In this document: one piece after another, positions 1 through 8,541 of the stretch
Layout: each line of letters opens with the position of its first letter
How positions within the stretch are numbered: the stretch's first letter is position 1
Assembly (NCBI RefSeq): GCF_014637795.1
Contig: NZ_BMFD01000001.1
Coordinates: 476,523 to 540,522 of the forward strand
Source of the DNA: Belliella aquatica
GTDB lineage: Bacteria; Bacteroidota; Bacteroidia; Cytophagales; Cyclobacteriaceae
DNA length: 64,000 nt
Reading direction: 5' to 3'
The notes under the pieces: generated by a model
Seen by the model: only the letters and a program-made list of their open reading frames with translations
The model's database searches: none
What the model was told of the DNA's origin: nothing
Position numbers and translations under genes: made by a program

Positions 1-97
1 AAGGATTGCAAGTTTCTTCATCCCCGAATTTGGCCAAAAAGAAGAATAAATACTAAAAGGATTTTATAATTGGTTTTGATAAACCTAAATTTGTTAT

Positions 98-134
98 GTA
101 CATTGCGTTACGTAATTTGCGTAACGCAATGTAC
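98..134. promoter_or_regulatory. perfect 15-bp inverted repeat upstream of the ATPase gene
   Basis: Arm GTACATTGCGTTACG (98-112) is exactly complementary to CGTAACGCAATGTAC (120-134), with a 7-base spacer. Shorter palindromes are nested in it: TTACGTAA at 108-115, TTGCGT-A-ACGCAA at 117-129 and TACGTA at 132-137. No T-tract follows, so a terminator is unlikely. It lies 49 bases before the ATG of the next gene, which suits an operator or a mobile-element end. The role is inference. Confidence 0.6.
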
Positions 135-182
135 GTAATATTATATCGCTAATTAAATTCGATTGTTCAGAATATTTGAAAG

Positions 183-1304
183 ATGAAAAAGCCTGATAAT
201 CCTTTTGTATTGAATACTTACCACGGAAAAGCTTATTTCTGCGATAGAGAGGATGACTTGCTTATTCTCGAAGAGCACATCAAAAACGGCAGGAATGTAG
301 TCTTATATGCGTGGAGAAGACTTGGGAAATCCGCTTTGGTTCAACGGTTTTTTGAAGAAATAGAAGATTCAGGCGACTATGAAACCCTTTATGTAGATTT
401 TTTGTCGGCGGTAACTTTGGAAGATGCAGTTAAGGAATTGTCTCAAGCTGTTTTTGATCGCTTTGGAAAAACGAAATCAGGGATCAATGCGACCATTCAA
501 AAAATGATTTCCTCTATAGGAGCGTCAATTAGTTTTGATCCAGTATCAGGTGTTCCGTCTTTGAATTTAGGTTTGAATGCTCAAGGACACGAAGAACAAT
601 CACTTCAAGCATTGGGAGAATTTTTGAATCAGCGAAAAAAGCGAATAGTAGTTGCGATTGATGAATTTCAGCATGTGGCAACTTACAGTGAGCGAAATGC
701 CGAAGCCATGTTTAGAACTTGGGTTCAAAAATTTCCAAGTATCAGGTTTATTTTTTCGGGAAGTCATAGAGGAATGATGGCCGAGATGTTTTTGGAGAAA
801 AATAGACCTTTCTATCAAAGTGCACAATTGATTTCATTGGGACCAATTCCTTTGGAGAAATATACTCCGTTTATTCAAGGGCATTTTGCTGCAAAGAAAA
901 AGGTGATTTCTGCGGAGATTATTGAATTAATCATTGACTGGTCGAGGGGTCAGACTTATACCGTTCAATTGATTTGTAATTATCTCTATGCTCAGTGTCA
1001 AACTGTAAAAGAATCAGATTTCCACCGGGTGAGAGCCGATATATTGGCGCAGCAGCAAGCTGTTTTTGCTAATTTCCCCAAGATGCTCACGAAGACACAG
1101 TGGAAGGTTTTTCAGGCTATCGCCAAAGAAGAGCCTCTACAAAATCCACTTTCAAAAGAGTTTATCAATAAGTATCAATTGGGTGCTGCCAGTACGGTAA
1201 ATACAGCGATAAAATCCCTTCAAAAACAAGAGCTAGTCATCGAAGATGAGGGAATTTACCTTGCCCATGAAGTACTTTTGGCAAGGTGGATGGCTAGGTT
1301 ATAA
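183..1304 (+). CDS. AAA-type ATPase of the Bacteroidota NPFV/YFCDRE family, function unknown
   Basis: This 373-aa cytosolic protein opens with NPFV...YFCDRE...GRN, the start I associate with a large, often multicopy Bacteroidota ATPase family. The P-loop is AWRRLGKS (residues 43-50), where relatives usually have a form like SPRRMGKT. A Walker B segment VVAIDEFQ lies near residues 157-164. The last 80 residues or so look like a winged helix. The family resembles archaeal-type ATPases and STAND switches, but I know of no established role. The ATG at 183 gives the expected N-terminus. It stands alone, between a strong palindrome and a terminator shared with the convergent lysC. Confidence 0.8.
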   Translation: MKKPDNPFVLNTYHGKAYFCDREDDLLILEEHIKNGRNVVLYAWRRLGKSALVQRFFEEIEDSGDYETLYVDFLSAVTLEDAVKELSQAVFDRFGKTKSGINATIQKMISSIGASISFDPVSGVPSLNLGLNAQGHEEQSLQALGEFLNQRKKRIVVAIDEFQHVATYSERNAEAMFRTWVQKFPSIRFIFSGSHRGMMAEMFLEKNRPFYQSAQLISLGPIPLEKYTPFIQGHFAAKKKVISAEIIELIIDWSRGQTYTVQLICNYLYAQCQTVKESDFHRVRADILAQQQAVFANFPKMLTKTQWKVFQAIAKEEPLQNPLSKEFINKYQLGAASTVNTAIKSLQKQELVIEDEGIYLAHEVLLARWMARL

Positions 1305-1305
1305 A

Positions 1306-1338
1306 AAATCCCCTTTCTGAAAATCAAAAAGGGGATTT
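1306..1338. terminator. bidirectional terminator between ATPase and lysC
   Basis: Stem AAATCCCCTTT (1306-1316) pairs with AAAGGGGATTT (1328-1338). On the minus strand it ends in a run of six U. It starts 2 bases after the ATPase stop and ends 8 bases from the lysC stop, so it can serve both convergent genes. Confidence 0.75.
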
Positions 1339-1345
1339 GAAGATT

Positions 1346-2665
1346 TTACCATTCAAAGAGTCCATCGTTTAGACTTTGTAGCGCAGCATTTTTAAATTGT
1401 GCATCTACGAGTAGGGAGACGTTATGCCGGCTTCCACCATAAGAGACCATCCTGATCGGGTAGGCTGTCAGGCAATTCATAATCTGAGCAATGCTTCCTT
1501 TGGACTCAGCAATCATATTTCCTACTATAGAAATAATCGCTTGATTTTGGTCGACTTCTACAATTCCATAAGCCTGAAGCTCTTTGACTATTTCATTCAA
1601 ATGAGATACATCATCGATCGTAACTGACACGGCAACTTCTGACGTAGTAATCATGTCAATGGAAGTTTTATATTTCTCAAAAACCTCAAAGACCTTTCTC
1701 AAGAAACCATAAGCTAAAAGCATTCGGCTTGATTTGATCTTGATCGCTGTGATGCCATCTTTTGCTGCTAAAGCTTTCACTCCCATCCCAACTTCTTGCG
1801 CGGTGATGGTTGTCCCTGGAGCATCTGGTTCCATGGTATTCAGGAGTTTTACAGCGATATTATTCTGCTGTGCAGGCCAAATGGATGCGGGATGTAAAAT
1901 TTTAGCTCCAAAGTAGGCCAACTCGGCAGCTTCGTCAAATGACATTTCTGCAATAGGTCGGGTTTTATCAACTATCCTTGGATCATTGTTATGCATTCCA
2001 TCGATGTCTGTCCATATCTCCACCACACTGGCATTGATGGCTGCACCAATCAGGGAAGCAGAATAATCCGATCCACCACGCTTCAGGTTGTCAACTTCAT
2101 TTCTATGGTTTTTGCAGATGTATCCTTGAGTAATGAAAATGCTTTCATCGGCATAATTGCCAAGAATGCTTTCAAGCTTTTCAGATATCTTCTTGAGTTC
2201 AGGCTCGTGATTTTCATCGATACTCATGAAATCTAAGGCAGGCAAGAAAACAGCTGGAATATCGAGTTCTTGAAGTAATGTGTAGAACAGCTTGGTTGAA
2301 AGCAGCTCGCCTTGAGCTAAAATATCCCTGTTGATTGCTTCATTAAATGAAATCTTCAAGATAATATTTAGAAACTCAAAGTGCTCAGCGATGATTTTCT
2401 CGGCCTTTTTTTGAGCTGATTCTGTTTTGAGTAGCTCTTTATAAAACGCTAAATAATGTTTGTGCAAAGTATCAATACGCTCTTTGGCAAGTGTCTTATC
2501 AGCATCAGCAAGTGCATCACCGATTCCTACAAGTGCATTAGTGGTGCCTGATAGTGCTGATAGGACAACAATCTTCTTTTGGTTGTCTCTCGTGATCAGC
2601 TCTTTTACTTGATGCATTCTTTCGGGTCTGCCCACAGACGTTCCCCCGAATTTCATTATTTTCAT
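1346..2665 (-). CDS. lysC: aspartate kinase (monofunctional)
   Basis: It phosphorylates aspartate, the first step toward lysine, threonine, methionine and diaminopimelate. The protein of 439 aa begins MKIMKFGGTSVG, the diagnostic kinase N-terminus. The aspartate-binding region (RGGSDYSASL) is near residue 195, and the C-terminal third looks like paired ACT domains. An in-frame GTG at 2737 would add a charged 24-residue extension outside the family, so I chose the ATG at 2665. There is no homoserine dehydrogenase domain, so this is not ThrA. No pathway partner is adjacent. Allosteric control by an end-product amino acid is expected from the family but is not shown here. Confidence 0.93.
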   Translation of the reverse strand: MKIMKFGGTSVGRPERMHQVKELITRDNQKKIVVLSALSGTTNALVGIGDALADADKTLAKERIDTLHKHYLAFYKELLKTESAQKKAEKIIAEHFEFLNIILKISFNEAINRDILAQGELLSTKLFYTLLQELDIPAVFLPALDFMSIDENHEPELKKISEKLESILGNYADESIFITQGYICKNHRNEVDNLKRGGSDYSASLIGAAINASVVEIWTDIDGMHNNDPRIVDKTRPIAEMSFDEAAELAYFGAKILHPASIWPAQQNNIAVKLLNTMEPDAPGTTITAQEVGMGVKALAAKDGITAIKIKSSRMLLAYGFLRKVFEVFEKYKTSIDMITTSEVAVSVTIDDVSHLNEIVKELQAYGIVEVDQNQAIISIVGNMIAESKGSIAQIMNCLTAYPIRMVSYGGSRHNVSLLVDAQFKNAALQSLNDGLFEW

Positions 2666-3090
2666 ATATCTGTTAGGTTTGAGGTTGTTTTTTGATTCCA
2701 ATTTTGGTTTTTCTGTCTCCCGACTCTTTCCTTTCACTTTATTTTCTACAATTCACATTTCGATATTCTACATTCGAGATTTTTTAAATTTAGAATATCT
2801 GATTTCTAGTTATGAATTAAGAATTAGCTCAATCTTTCTTAACGTCCTAAAATTGATTGGTACTTTATTTCATTGATTGAAGAAATTTAACCTTCGGTGA
2901 CGAACTATCGGTATCGGAACAGTTATTTCAGGGCAAATTCTCACGTTCTGAGATTAATTGACACTTTTTTCTTTTGATTTAGAGAAGTTCAACCCTGTCT
3001 GCAACAGGCAAGTCCATTAGGGGTTTACTGCATCTTCGCTTCTTGCTTCTTGACTCTCGCCTCTTGCTTCTATCTATTTTCTCCCATCTC
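2666..3090. repeat. gene-free stretch with two degenerate repeat copies and low-complexity runs
   Basis: This lysC-ribH gap has no convincing gene. Bases around 2842-2905 resemble 2943-3005 at a period of about 101: both carry ACGT, then an ATTG...ACTTT block, then a TTGATT...AACC block. Around 3030-3072 there are repeated CTTCTTGCTTCT/CTCTCGCCTCTTGC words. Around 2740-2775 the text is similarly wordy (TTCACATTTCGATATTCTAC). Such runs are common between Bacteroidota genes. Their function is unknown. Confidence 0.45.
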
Positions 3091-3567
3091 CTAAAACCCT
3101 AGCATCTTGACAGCTGTAATAGCCGCTTCGTCTCCTTTGTTCCCATGCTTTCCTCCTGATCTATCCAACGCCTGTTGTAATGTATCGGGAGTCAAAACTC
3201 CAAAAATGACTGGTTTGTTGTACTTCAAACCTACATTTGTAATACCATTGGCAACAGCATCACAGATGAAATCGAAATGACGTGTTTCCCCTTGGATTAC
3301 ACAGCCTAAGCAGATGACAGCATCTATTTCCTCTAATTCCGCAAGCCATTGCGCTCCTAAGGTCAGTTCAAATGATCCGGGAACATTTTTTCTGTAGATA
3401 TTATCTTTCTTTACACCATGTTTCAGTAAAGTCTCCAAAGCACCGGAAAATAAGGACTCGGTTACTTGATCATTCCATTCTGATACGACGATACCGAATT
3501 TTTTTCCAGAAACATCGATAATATTTTTGTCAGTGTATTGACTTAAGCTTTTTAAGGAAGTAGCCAT
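3091..3567 (-). CDS. ribH: 6,7-dimethyl-8-ribityllumazine synthase
   Basis: It condenses the ribityl-aminouracil with dihydroxybutanone phosphate, the penultimate riboflavin step. The 158-aa length is normal. Family motifs are present: an aromatic SEWNDQVTESL near residue 30, VPGSFELT, the GCVIQGETRHFDFI segment with the catalytic histidine, and the C-terminal GGKHGNKGDEAA. Family members form pentamers or 60-mer shells. It follows the TPR gene on the same strand after 83 bases that contain a terminator hairpin. Other rib genes are not in the window. Confidence 0.95.
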   Translation of the reverse strand: MATSLKSLSQYTDKNIIDVSGKKFGIVVSEWNDQVTESLFSGALETLLKHGVKKDNIYRKNVPGSFELTLGAQWLAELEEIDAVICLGCVIQGETRHFDFICDAVANGITNVGLKYNKPVIFGVLTPDTLQQALDRSGGKHGNKGDEAAITAVKMLGF

Positions 3568-3592
3568 AAATTTCGTTGTTGAGTTTGATAAT

Positions 3593-3625
3593 AAAAAAAG
3601 AGTAAGACCTTCTGATCTTACTCTT
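3593..3625 (-). terminator. intrinsic terminator between the TPR gene and ribH
   Basis: AAGAGTAAGA (3598-3607) pairs with TCTTACTCTT (3616-3625). Read on the minus strand it is followed by a run of about seven U. It lies just after the TPR gene stop and upstream of ribH, so read-through may limit ribH or ribH may have its own promoter. Confidence 0.7.
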
Positions 3626-3650
3626 CTAAAATGCGATGTATAGAAAGCAT

Positions 3651-4358
3651 TTACTTAGAGGCAAGACCTTCCAAGCGAGCTTTATGCTTTCGTGCGTTTG
3701 TATATTCGTATGACTCGAAGTATTTCTCTTCGATAGTTTCATAAGTTTTGATAGCATTTGCCATGTCTCCTGCCTCTTCATAAGCGACAGCAAGTTTGTT
3801 CAAATACCTTGGCGTGAAAAATTTATTTTCACTCTCAGTGGACGCTTTTTTATAATTAGAGATCGCTTCACTGGTGTTGCCTAATTCTAAATAAGCATCA
3901 CCTAGCAAAGCAAACGCTTTAGCTTGTACAAAGAAATCGTCAGCTGAAAATTTCTTTAAGTGAGTAATTGATTTTTCAAATTGACCTTCTGATAGGTAAA
4001 TAGAACCAATGTAGAAATTAGCCAAATTAGCAGCATCAGTACCTGAATAATCTTCAGCTATTTTCAAAAAGCCAGCATTCGTACCATCACCATTTAAAGC
4101 CAAGTCAGTTTGATCTTGCTCGAAATAGTATACAGCCTGAAACATTTCTGCTTGACCTTTTTCGTTTTGATTTTGCTTATTGATTTGGAAAAACAAGATG
4201 CCAGCAATTAAAATCACCACAGCAATTAAAATTCCGCCAAAGATTTTTGAGTTCTTTTTTACAAAGTCTTCACCTCTTTCTAATCTGCTTGCGATTACCT
4301 CTGGGTTTTCCAGTAATTCGTACTCTACTTCGCTATTTTTTGTTTGTTTCTTAGCCAT
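3651..4358 (-). CDS. membrane-anchored tetratricopeptide repeat protein
   Basis: This 235-aa protein has a charged cytoplasmic head of about 40 residues, one transmembrane helix (GGILIAVVILIAGILFF, about residues 41-57) and a C-terminal part built of TPR-like helices from about residue 95 (for example AKAFALLGDAYLELGNTSEA). The topology is like YfgM/YbgF-type scaffolds, which bind periplasmic or envelope partners, but I cannot name a partner. The neighbour ribH is co-directional yet separated by a terminator. A textbook Bacteroidota promoter sits 20 bases upstream. Confidence 0.8.
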   Translation of the reverse strand: MAKKQTKNSEVEYELLENPEVIASRLERGEDFVKKNSKIFGGILIAVVILIAGILFFQINKQNQNEKGQAEMFQAVYYFEQDQTDLALNGDGTNAGFLKIAEDYSGTDAANLANFYIGSIYLSEGQFEKSITHLKKFSADDFFVQAKAFALLGDAYLELGNTSEAISNYKKASTESENKFFTPRYLNKLAVAYEEAGDMANAIKTYETIEEKYFESYEYTNARKHKARLEGLASK

Positions 4359-4377
4359 TCTATTAAAATTATTGGCG

Positions 4378-4408
4378 CAAAGATATATTTCTTTGATACA
4401 AATGCAAA
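4378..4408 (-). promoter_or_regulatory. Bacteroidota sigma promoter for the TPR gene
   Basis: On the minus strand TTTG (4405-4408) is followed after exactly 19 bases by TATCTTTG (4378-4385), a full match to TAnnTTTG. The ATG is at 4358, giving a very short leader. Confidence 0.75.
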
Positions 4409-4524
4409 GCCATTGAACTAATACCTAATAATCTGACCACAAAAAGTGAAGAAAAGTTATTATTAATTAGTCAAAACTAAAATATTATAAAATGTTTTTG
4501 GACTGTTTTGGCTTCTATAAAATC

Positions 4525-4560
4525 AAAAAACCCTTGAAAGAAGATCCTTCAAGGGTTTTA
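4525..4560 (-). terminator. terminator of pdhA
   Basis: CCCTTGAA (4531-4538) pairs with TTCAAGGG (4548-4555). On the minus strand six U follow. It sits 16 bases past the pdhA stop. Confidence 0.8.
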
Positions 4561-4575
4561 AAATTTTCAATTAGC

Positions 4576-5595
4576 TTATTCCATTACAAAAGGATAATCT
4601 TCTTGTTTGTAGATGTCTTTGAAAGCATCTTGTCCATCAGGCCAAGGAGATTCTTCTGCAAATTTCACGGAATCATCTACTTGCTTTTTCACTCTTTTAT
4701 CAATTTCCTTGAGTTCATCTTCAGTTAAGATTTTATTGTCTAGGATAGTTGCTTTTACTTGAGCGATTGGATCTCTTTCTTTATATTCCTCTACCTCTTC
4801 ACGAGTTCTGTATTTCTGAGGATCGGACATTGAGTGTCCTTTATATCTGTAAGTTCTGAATTCCAACAAGGTTGGTCCATCGCCTTTTCTAGCTCTTTCA
4901 GCTGCTTCTGCGACTGCTTCGTGAATGGCTTCTACATTCATTCCATCCACAGGGAAAGAAGGCATGTCATAAGCTTCTCCAATTTTGTATAGTTCAGTTA
5001 CATTTGATGTTCTTGCTACAGAAGTTCCCATGGCATATCCATTGTTTTCGATTACGAAAATCACTGGAGTTTTATAAAGCATGGCTAAGTTGAATGCTTC
5101 ATGAACAGCACCTTGTCTTACGGCACCATCACCCATGTGACAGATGCAAAGGTTTTTGGTGCCTTGGTATTTCTCGGCAAAACCTATACCCAAGCCCATA
5201 GGAACTTGTGCTCCTACGATACCATGACCACCCATGAAGTTTCTTTCTTTGTCGAAAATGTGCATCGATCCGCCTTTTCCTTTGGTAGTTCCGGTTGCCT
5301 TGCCATAAAGTTCCGCCATCACCGCTCCTGGATCCGTTCCTAGACCTAGTGGATGCGCATGGTCTCTATAAGCTGTGATCCACTTATCATCTTTTTCCAA
5401 AGCTGTGATTGCTCCCGCAGCACAAGCTTCCTGTCCGATGTACAAATGACAAAAACCTCTTATTTTTTGCTGACCATATAGTTGACCTGCTTTTTCTTCA
5501 AACCTTCTCATCAACAACATGCTTTCATACCAGTAAGCATATGTTTCTTTTGAGTATTTTGCTTTTGACTTTGCAGTCGTACTCTTCTTTGCCAT
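4576..5595 (-). CDS. pdhA: pyruvate dehydrogenase E1 component, alpha subunit
   Basis: This is the thiamine-diphosphate subunit of the E1 heterotetramer that decarboxylates pyruvate for acetyl-CoA synthesis. At 339 aa it has normal length. The TPP-binding motif runs from GDGAVRQGAVHEAF to IENNGYAM (GDG...N), and the phosphorylation-loop region RYKGHSMSDP is present. The open frame extends upstream to 5685, but that part is not family-like; the ATG at 5595 starts MAKKSTTAKSKAKYS. The beta and E2 genes are not adjacent. It is divergent from recF. Confidence 0.93.
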   Translation of the reverse strand: MAKKSTTAKSKAKYSKETYAYWYESMLLMRRFEEKAGQLYGQQKIRGFCHLYIGQEACAAGAITALEKDDKWITAYRDHAHPLGLGTDPGAVMAELYGKATGTTKGKGGSMHIFDKERNFMGGHGIVGAQVPMGLGIGFAEKYQGTKNLCICHMGDGAVRQGAVHEAFNLAMLYKTPVIFVIENNGYAMGTSVARTSNVTELYKIGEAYDMPSFPVDGMNVEAIHEAVAEAAERARKGDGPTLLEFRTYRYKGHSMSDPQKYRTREEVEEYKERDPIAQVKATILDNKILTEDELKEIDKRVKKQVDDSVKFAEESPWPDGQDAFKDIYKQEDYPFVME

Positions 5596-5628
5596 ATCGT
5601 TTGTTGTAAAATATGCTAAATTAGGACC

Positions 5629-5636
5629 CAAATATA
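5629..5636 (-). promoter_or_regulatory. -7 element for pdhA
   Basis: The minus strand reads TATATTTG, matching TAnnTTTG, 33 bases before the pdhA ATG. I see no matching TTTG at the usual distance, so this is a partial promoter call. Confidence 0.45.
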
Positions 5637-5699
5637 AGCAAAAGGGCTGAAATTTAAGTCCGAATGCGAAAATAGTCAAAAACACTACAGTTTCTAAAA

Positions 5700-6809
5700 A
5701 TGCACCTGAAAAATCTCCAGCTCAATCAGTTTAAGAATTATAAGCAGGCAAAGCTGGAATTCTCTACAGAGATCAATTGCTTTGTGGGGATCAATGGATC
5801 TGGGAAAACAAATCTACTGGATGCAATTCATTATCTCTGCCTAACCAAAAGCGCGGTAAATGCCCAAGACAGCCAAAATATTCTGCATGAACAAGATTTT
5901 TTTACTGTTTTTGGTGATTTTGACATGGATGCCAAGACTTTGGAAATCCGATGTGTGGTGGAATCAGGCAAGAAAAAACAATTGATTCAAAACGGGAAGC
6001 CTATTGAAAAAATGAGTGAACATGTTGGTTTGCTTCCTGTGGTGATGATCGCTCCTGATGACACCCTTTTGATAAAGGATGGAAGCGAGGAGCGGAGACG
6101 ATTTTTTGACAACATGCTTTGTCAATTGGATAAAACTTATCTAGAAAGCTTGGTGCGTTATCAGCATTTTCTCAAACAAAGAAATGCGTTACTGAAGCAA
6201 TTTGCTGATACCAACAGAGTGAATAAACCCTTGTTAGAACCTTATGATAGGGAGATTATCCAGCTCTCTATGCAAATTGCAAAAGCTAGAGAGCGCTTTT
6301 TGGAGGAATACAAGCCTTTGCTTTTGGATCATTATGCCGATATTTCGGGTCGACAAGAAAACATATCTATTCAGTATGATTCAGATTGCTTGGAATCAGA
6401 CTTTGAACGGGCTTTTTTGCAGAATCAACAAAAAGATCTGATTCTAAAAAGGACAACAATGGGGATTCACAAAGATGATTTTGTCTTTGAAATTGACAAC
6501 TACCCTATCAAAAAATTTGGGTCTCAAGGACAGCAAAAATCATTTGTCATTGCGCTTAAATTAGCCCAATTTGAAATTTTCTTTGCTCATAAAGAGACCA
6601 AGCCAATTCTGCTTTTGGATGATATTTTCGATAAACTCGATGACCATCGGATCGAAAAGCTCATGAAATTAGTCGCAAATCATAAATTTGGACAGTTGTT
6701 TATCACAGATGCAAGACCTGAGCGGTCCAAGTCAATCTTAAGAGAGATTGACTCAAACGCTAAGTTTTTTATGGTTGACAGCGGAGCAGTAGGAATCTGG
6801 GATCAATAA
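5700..6809 (+). CDS. recF: DNA replication and repair protein RecF
   Basis: This SMC-like ATPase loads RecA at single-strand gaps with RecO and RecR. It is 369 aa, full length. It starts MHLKNLQLNQFKNY, followed by Walker A GINGSGKTNLL (about residues 31-41). The C-terminal ABC signature region lies around FGSQGQQKSF, and Walker B is LLLDDIFDKLDD. The gene is not in a dnaA-dnaN-recF array, which is usual in Bacteroidota. Its stop overlaps the stop of the convergent DoxX gene by 7 bases. Confidence 0.95.
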   Translation: MHLKNLQLNQFKNYKQAKLEFSTEINCFVGINGSGKTNLLDAIHYLCLTKSAVNAQDSQNILHEQDFFTVFGDFDMDAKTLEIRCVVESGKKKQLIQNGKPIEKMSEHVGLLPVVMIAPDDTLLIKDGSEERRRFFDNMLCQLDKTYLESLVRYQHFLKQRNALLKQFADTNRVNKPLLEPYDREIIQLSMQIAKARERFLEEYKPLLLDHYADISGRQENISIQYDSDCLESDFERAFLQNQQKDLILKRTTMGIHKDDFVFEIDNYPIKKFGSQGQQKSFVIALKLAQFEIFFAHKETKPILLLDDIFDKLDDHRIEKLMKLVANHKFGQLFITDARPERSKSILREIDSNAKFFMVDSGAVGIWDQ

Positions 6810-7219
6810 TTATTTTTTCTGTTGATTTGTCCATCTACAGACCATTTTCCGGGACCTAACAAAAAGAGGCTGACGAAAATAGTTAAGAACAAAAGTGATT
6901 TTTCTTGAGCTGAAAATGGGTCATCCCCATGTGCAATAAAAGCTGCTACAAGCATTACTATGATCAGAGGAATCAATGATAACCTTGTCAAAAATCCAAT
7001 CGCTAAGAAAATGGCGCAAAAGAATTCTGCGAAAATCACGAGCTGTAAAGAAACTGCTGGTCCTAGTCCTATCGGATCTGAAAATGTCTGAAGTTTGGCA
7101 CTGAATTCAGATAACTTGGCCCATCCGTGGGTGGCCATCATTAAGCCTGCGCTTACTCTCAAAATTAATAAGGCCAGATTTTTTAATATAGTGTCGCTGT
7201 AGAAGAAGATTTTTTTCAT
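6803..7219 (-). CDS. DoxX family integral membrane protein
   Basis: The protein is 138 aa with four hydrophobic helices. DoxX motifs include LALLILRVSAGLMMATHGWAKL in the first helix region and a C-terminal GPGKWSVDG. DoxX-like proteins are linked to respiratory or oxidative-stress membrane complexes in several bacteria; the role of this one is unknown. Its 3' end overlaps recF tail to tail by 7 bases, so the two mRNAs would be antisense at their ends. Confidence 0.85.
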   Translation of the reverse strand: MKKIFFYSDTILKNLALLILRVSAGLMMATHGWAKLSEFSAKLQTFSDPIGLGPAVSLQLVIFAEFFCAIFLAIGFLTRLSLIPLIIVMLVAAFIAHGDDPFSAQEKSLLFLTIFVSLFLLGPGKWSVDGQINRKNNY

Positions 7220-7331
7220 CTTGGTAATGAATTTGGAATGTTTTTCGTTTTTTTGATCAAATTAGTAAGAAATTGCGTTGAGTTATCAGACTACCTTATT
7301 CTTGAAGTATTCAAAACTAACACCTAAACTT

Positions 7332-8471
7332 ATGAACATCATCTTAAAACTTTCAAAACTGACACTATTTTTGTTTTTAGGTCTTTTTTTTAGTTTGACG
7401 GTAAAGGCACAAGACTACTCTGAATCCTACGTCAATTATATGTCAGGACTAGAAAATTATGTCCAAAACGATCTTTATGGAAAAGTAAGCTCAGTTTTAT
7501 ATGATGTAGAAGACGCTCCCTCCAAAGAGGATTTCATATCTTTTGTAAAAGAAATTCAGAAAGAAATGAATCAATTTTATCTTGACAATGCTGGGGAGTT
7601 GATGGAGGATGAGAAAAGTGTAGCAGCTTCTTTTACACACACCATGCTCGTTCAGTTAGGAGAACTCTACCTTGATAGGGCTCAGGAAATGGAAGTCGAA
7701 GAGCGCTTAGTTTTCTTAAAAGAGTACCTTTCCAAAACAAATCTAGATCAAGATATCAAAAATTTAACGGACGACTTGGCGAGATCATTGATGATGGCAA
7801 TGCATTCAGCAATGAAGATTCCTTTTGGAATGCCAAATACAGATGTCGCTGATCAAATTAAATCAATTTCTGGAGATCAAGGCGAACTTTTTGCTGCTTC
7901 AAGTATAATGAATGACATGTTGATGCTAACTGGCAGTTATGAAGATAGTGAAAGGGCAGTATCAGATTTTTCTAAGAATTATACTAACTCAACCCATCTT
8001 GCAAAATTAAAGGATGGATTGATTTCTTTAGAAAAATTGAAAACAGGATCTGTTGTAGAGGACTTCAGTTTTGTGAACTTGGAAGGAGAGAAAGTAAGTC
8101 TATCAGAGTATAAAGACAAAGTGATTTATTTGGATTTGTGGGCGAGTTGGTGCGGTCCATGTATCAATACCTTTAGAACAAAAACTCCTGATTTTGAAAA
8201 GCAGCTGAGAGAACATGAAGATATCGTATTGATGTATGTTTCTGTAGATGATCAGCAAGCACCATGGAAGAATTATTTAGATAAAAATCCTATGCGAGGT
8301 GTGCATGTTTACACTGGTAAAGGTTTTGAAGCGGACATTATGAAATATTTCAAAGTATGGGGCATTCCAAGATACCTGATTATTGGTAAAGACAACAAAC
8401 TTGTCAATGCGAATGCACCAAGACCAGGAGATGACGCTGTAGCAGCTTTGTTGGAAGCAAAAGGAGCGTAA
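7332..8471 (+). CDS. exported TlpA-like thioredoxin-domain protein
   Basis: The protein of 379 aa has a signal peptide (MNIILKLSKLTLFLFLGLFF, cleavage near KAQ). A helical region of about 215 residues of unknown fold follows, then a C-terminal thioredoxin/TlpA domain with WASWCGPC (Cys274 and Cys277) and a later cis-proline motif GIPRYL. It is likely a periplasmic thiol-disulfide oxidoreductase; the substrate is unknown. A TTG at 7278 in the same frame would spoil the signal peptide, so I start at the ATG. It is monocistronic, ended by a strong bidirectional terminator. Confidence 0.85.
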   Translation: MNIILKLSKLTLFLFLGLFFSLTVKAQDYSESYVNYMSGLENYVQNDLYGKVSSVLYDVEDAPSKEDFISFVKEIQKEMNQFYLDNAGELMEDEKSVAASFTHTMLVQLGELYLDRAQEMEVEERLVFLKEYLSKTNLDQDIKNLTDDLARSLMMAMHSAMKIPFGMPNTDVADQIKSISGDQGELFAASSIMNDMLMLTGSYEDSERAVSDFSKNYTNSTHLAKLKDGLISLEKLKTGSVVEDFSFVNLEGEKVSLSEYKDKVIYLDLWASWCGPCINTFRTKTPDFEKQLREHEDIVLMYVSVDDQQAPWKNYLDKNPMRGVHVYTGKGFEADIMKYFKVWGIPRYLIIGKDNKLVNANAPRPGDDAVAALLEAKGA

Positions 8472-8490
8472 GTTTAAAGGTTGAAGCAAT

Positions 8491-8525
8491 AAAAAAGGGC
8501 TGGAATTTGATTCCAGCCCTTTTTT
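8491..8525. terminator. bidirectional terminator
   Basis: AAAAAAGGGCTGGAA (8491-8505) and TTCCAGCCCTTTTTT (8511-8525) form a perfect 15-bp stem around a 5-base loop. It lies between two convergent genes. Confidence 0.92.
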
Positions 8526-8541
8526 GATTCATTGTCGTAAA

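Noticed and set aside
1-69. Possible 3' end of an upstream gene (a frame ending with a stop at 47-49)
   Set aside because: Only about 15 codons are visible and all three frames stop soon; too short to call.
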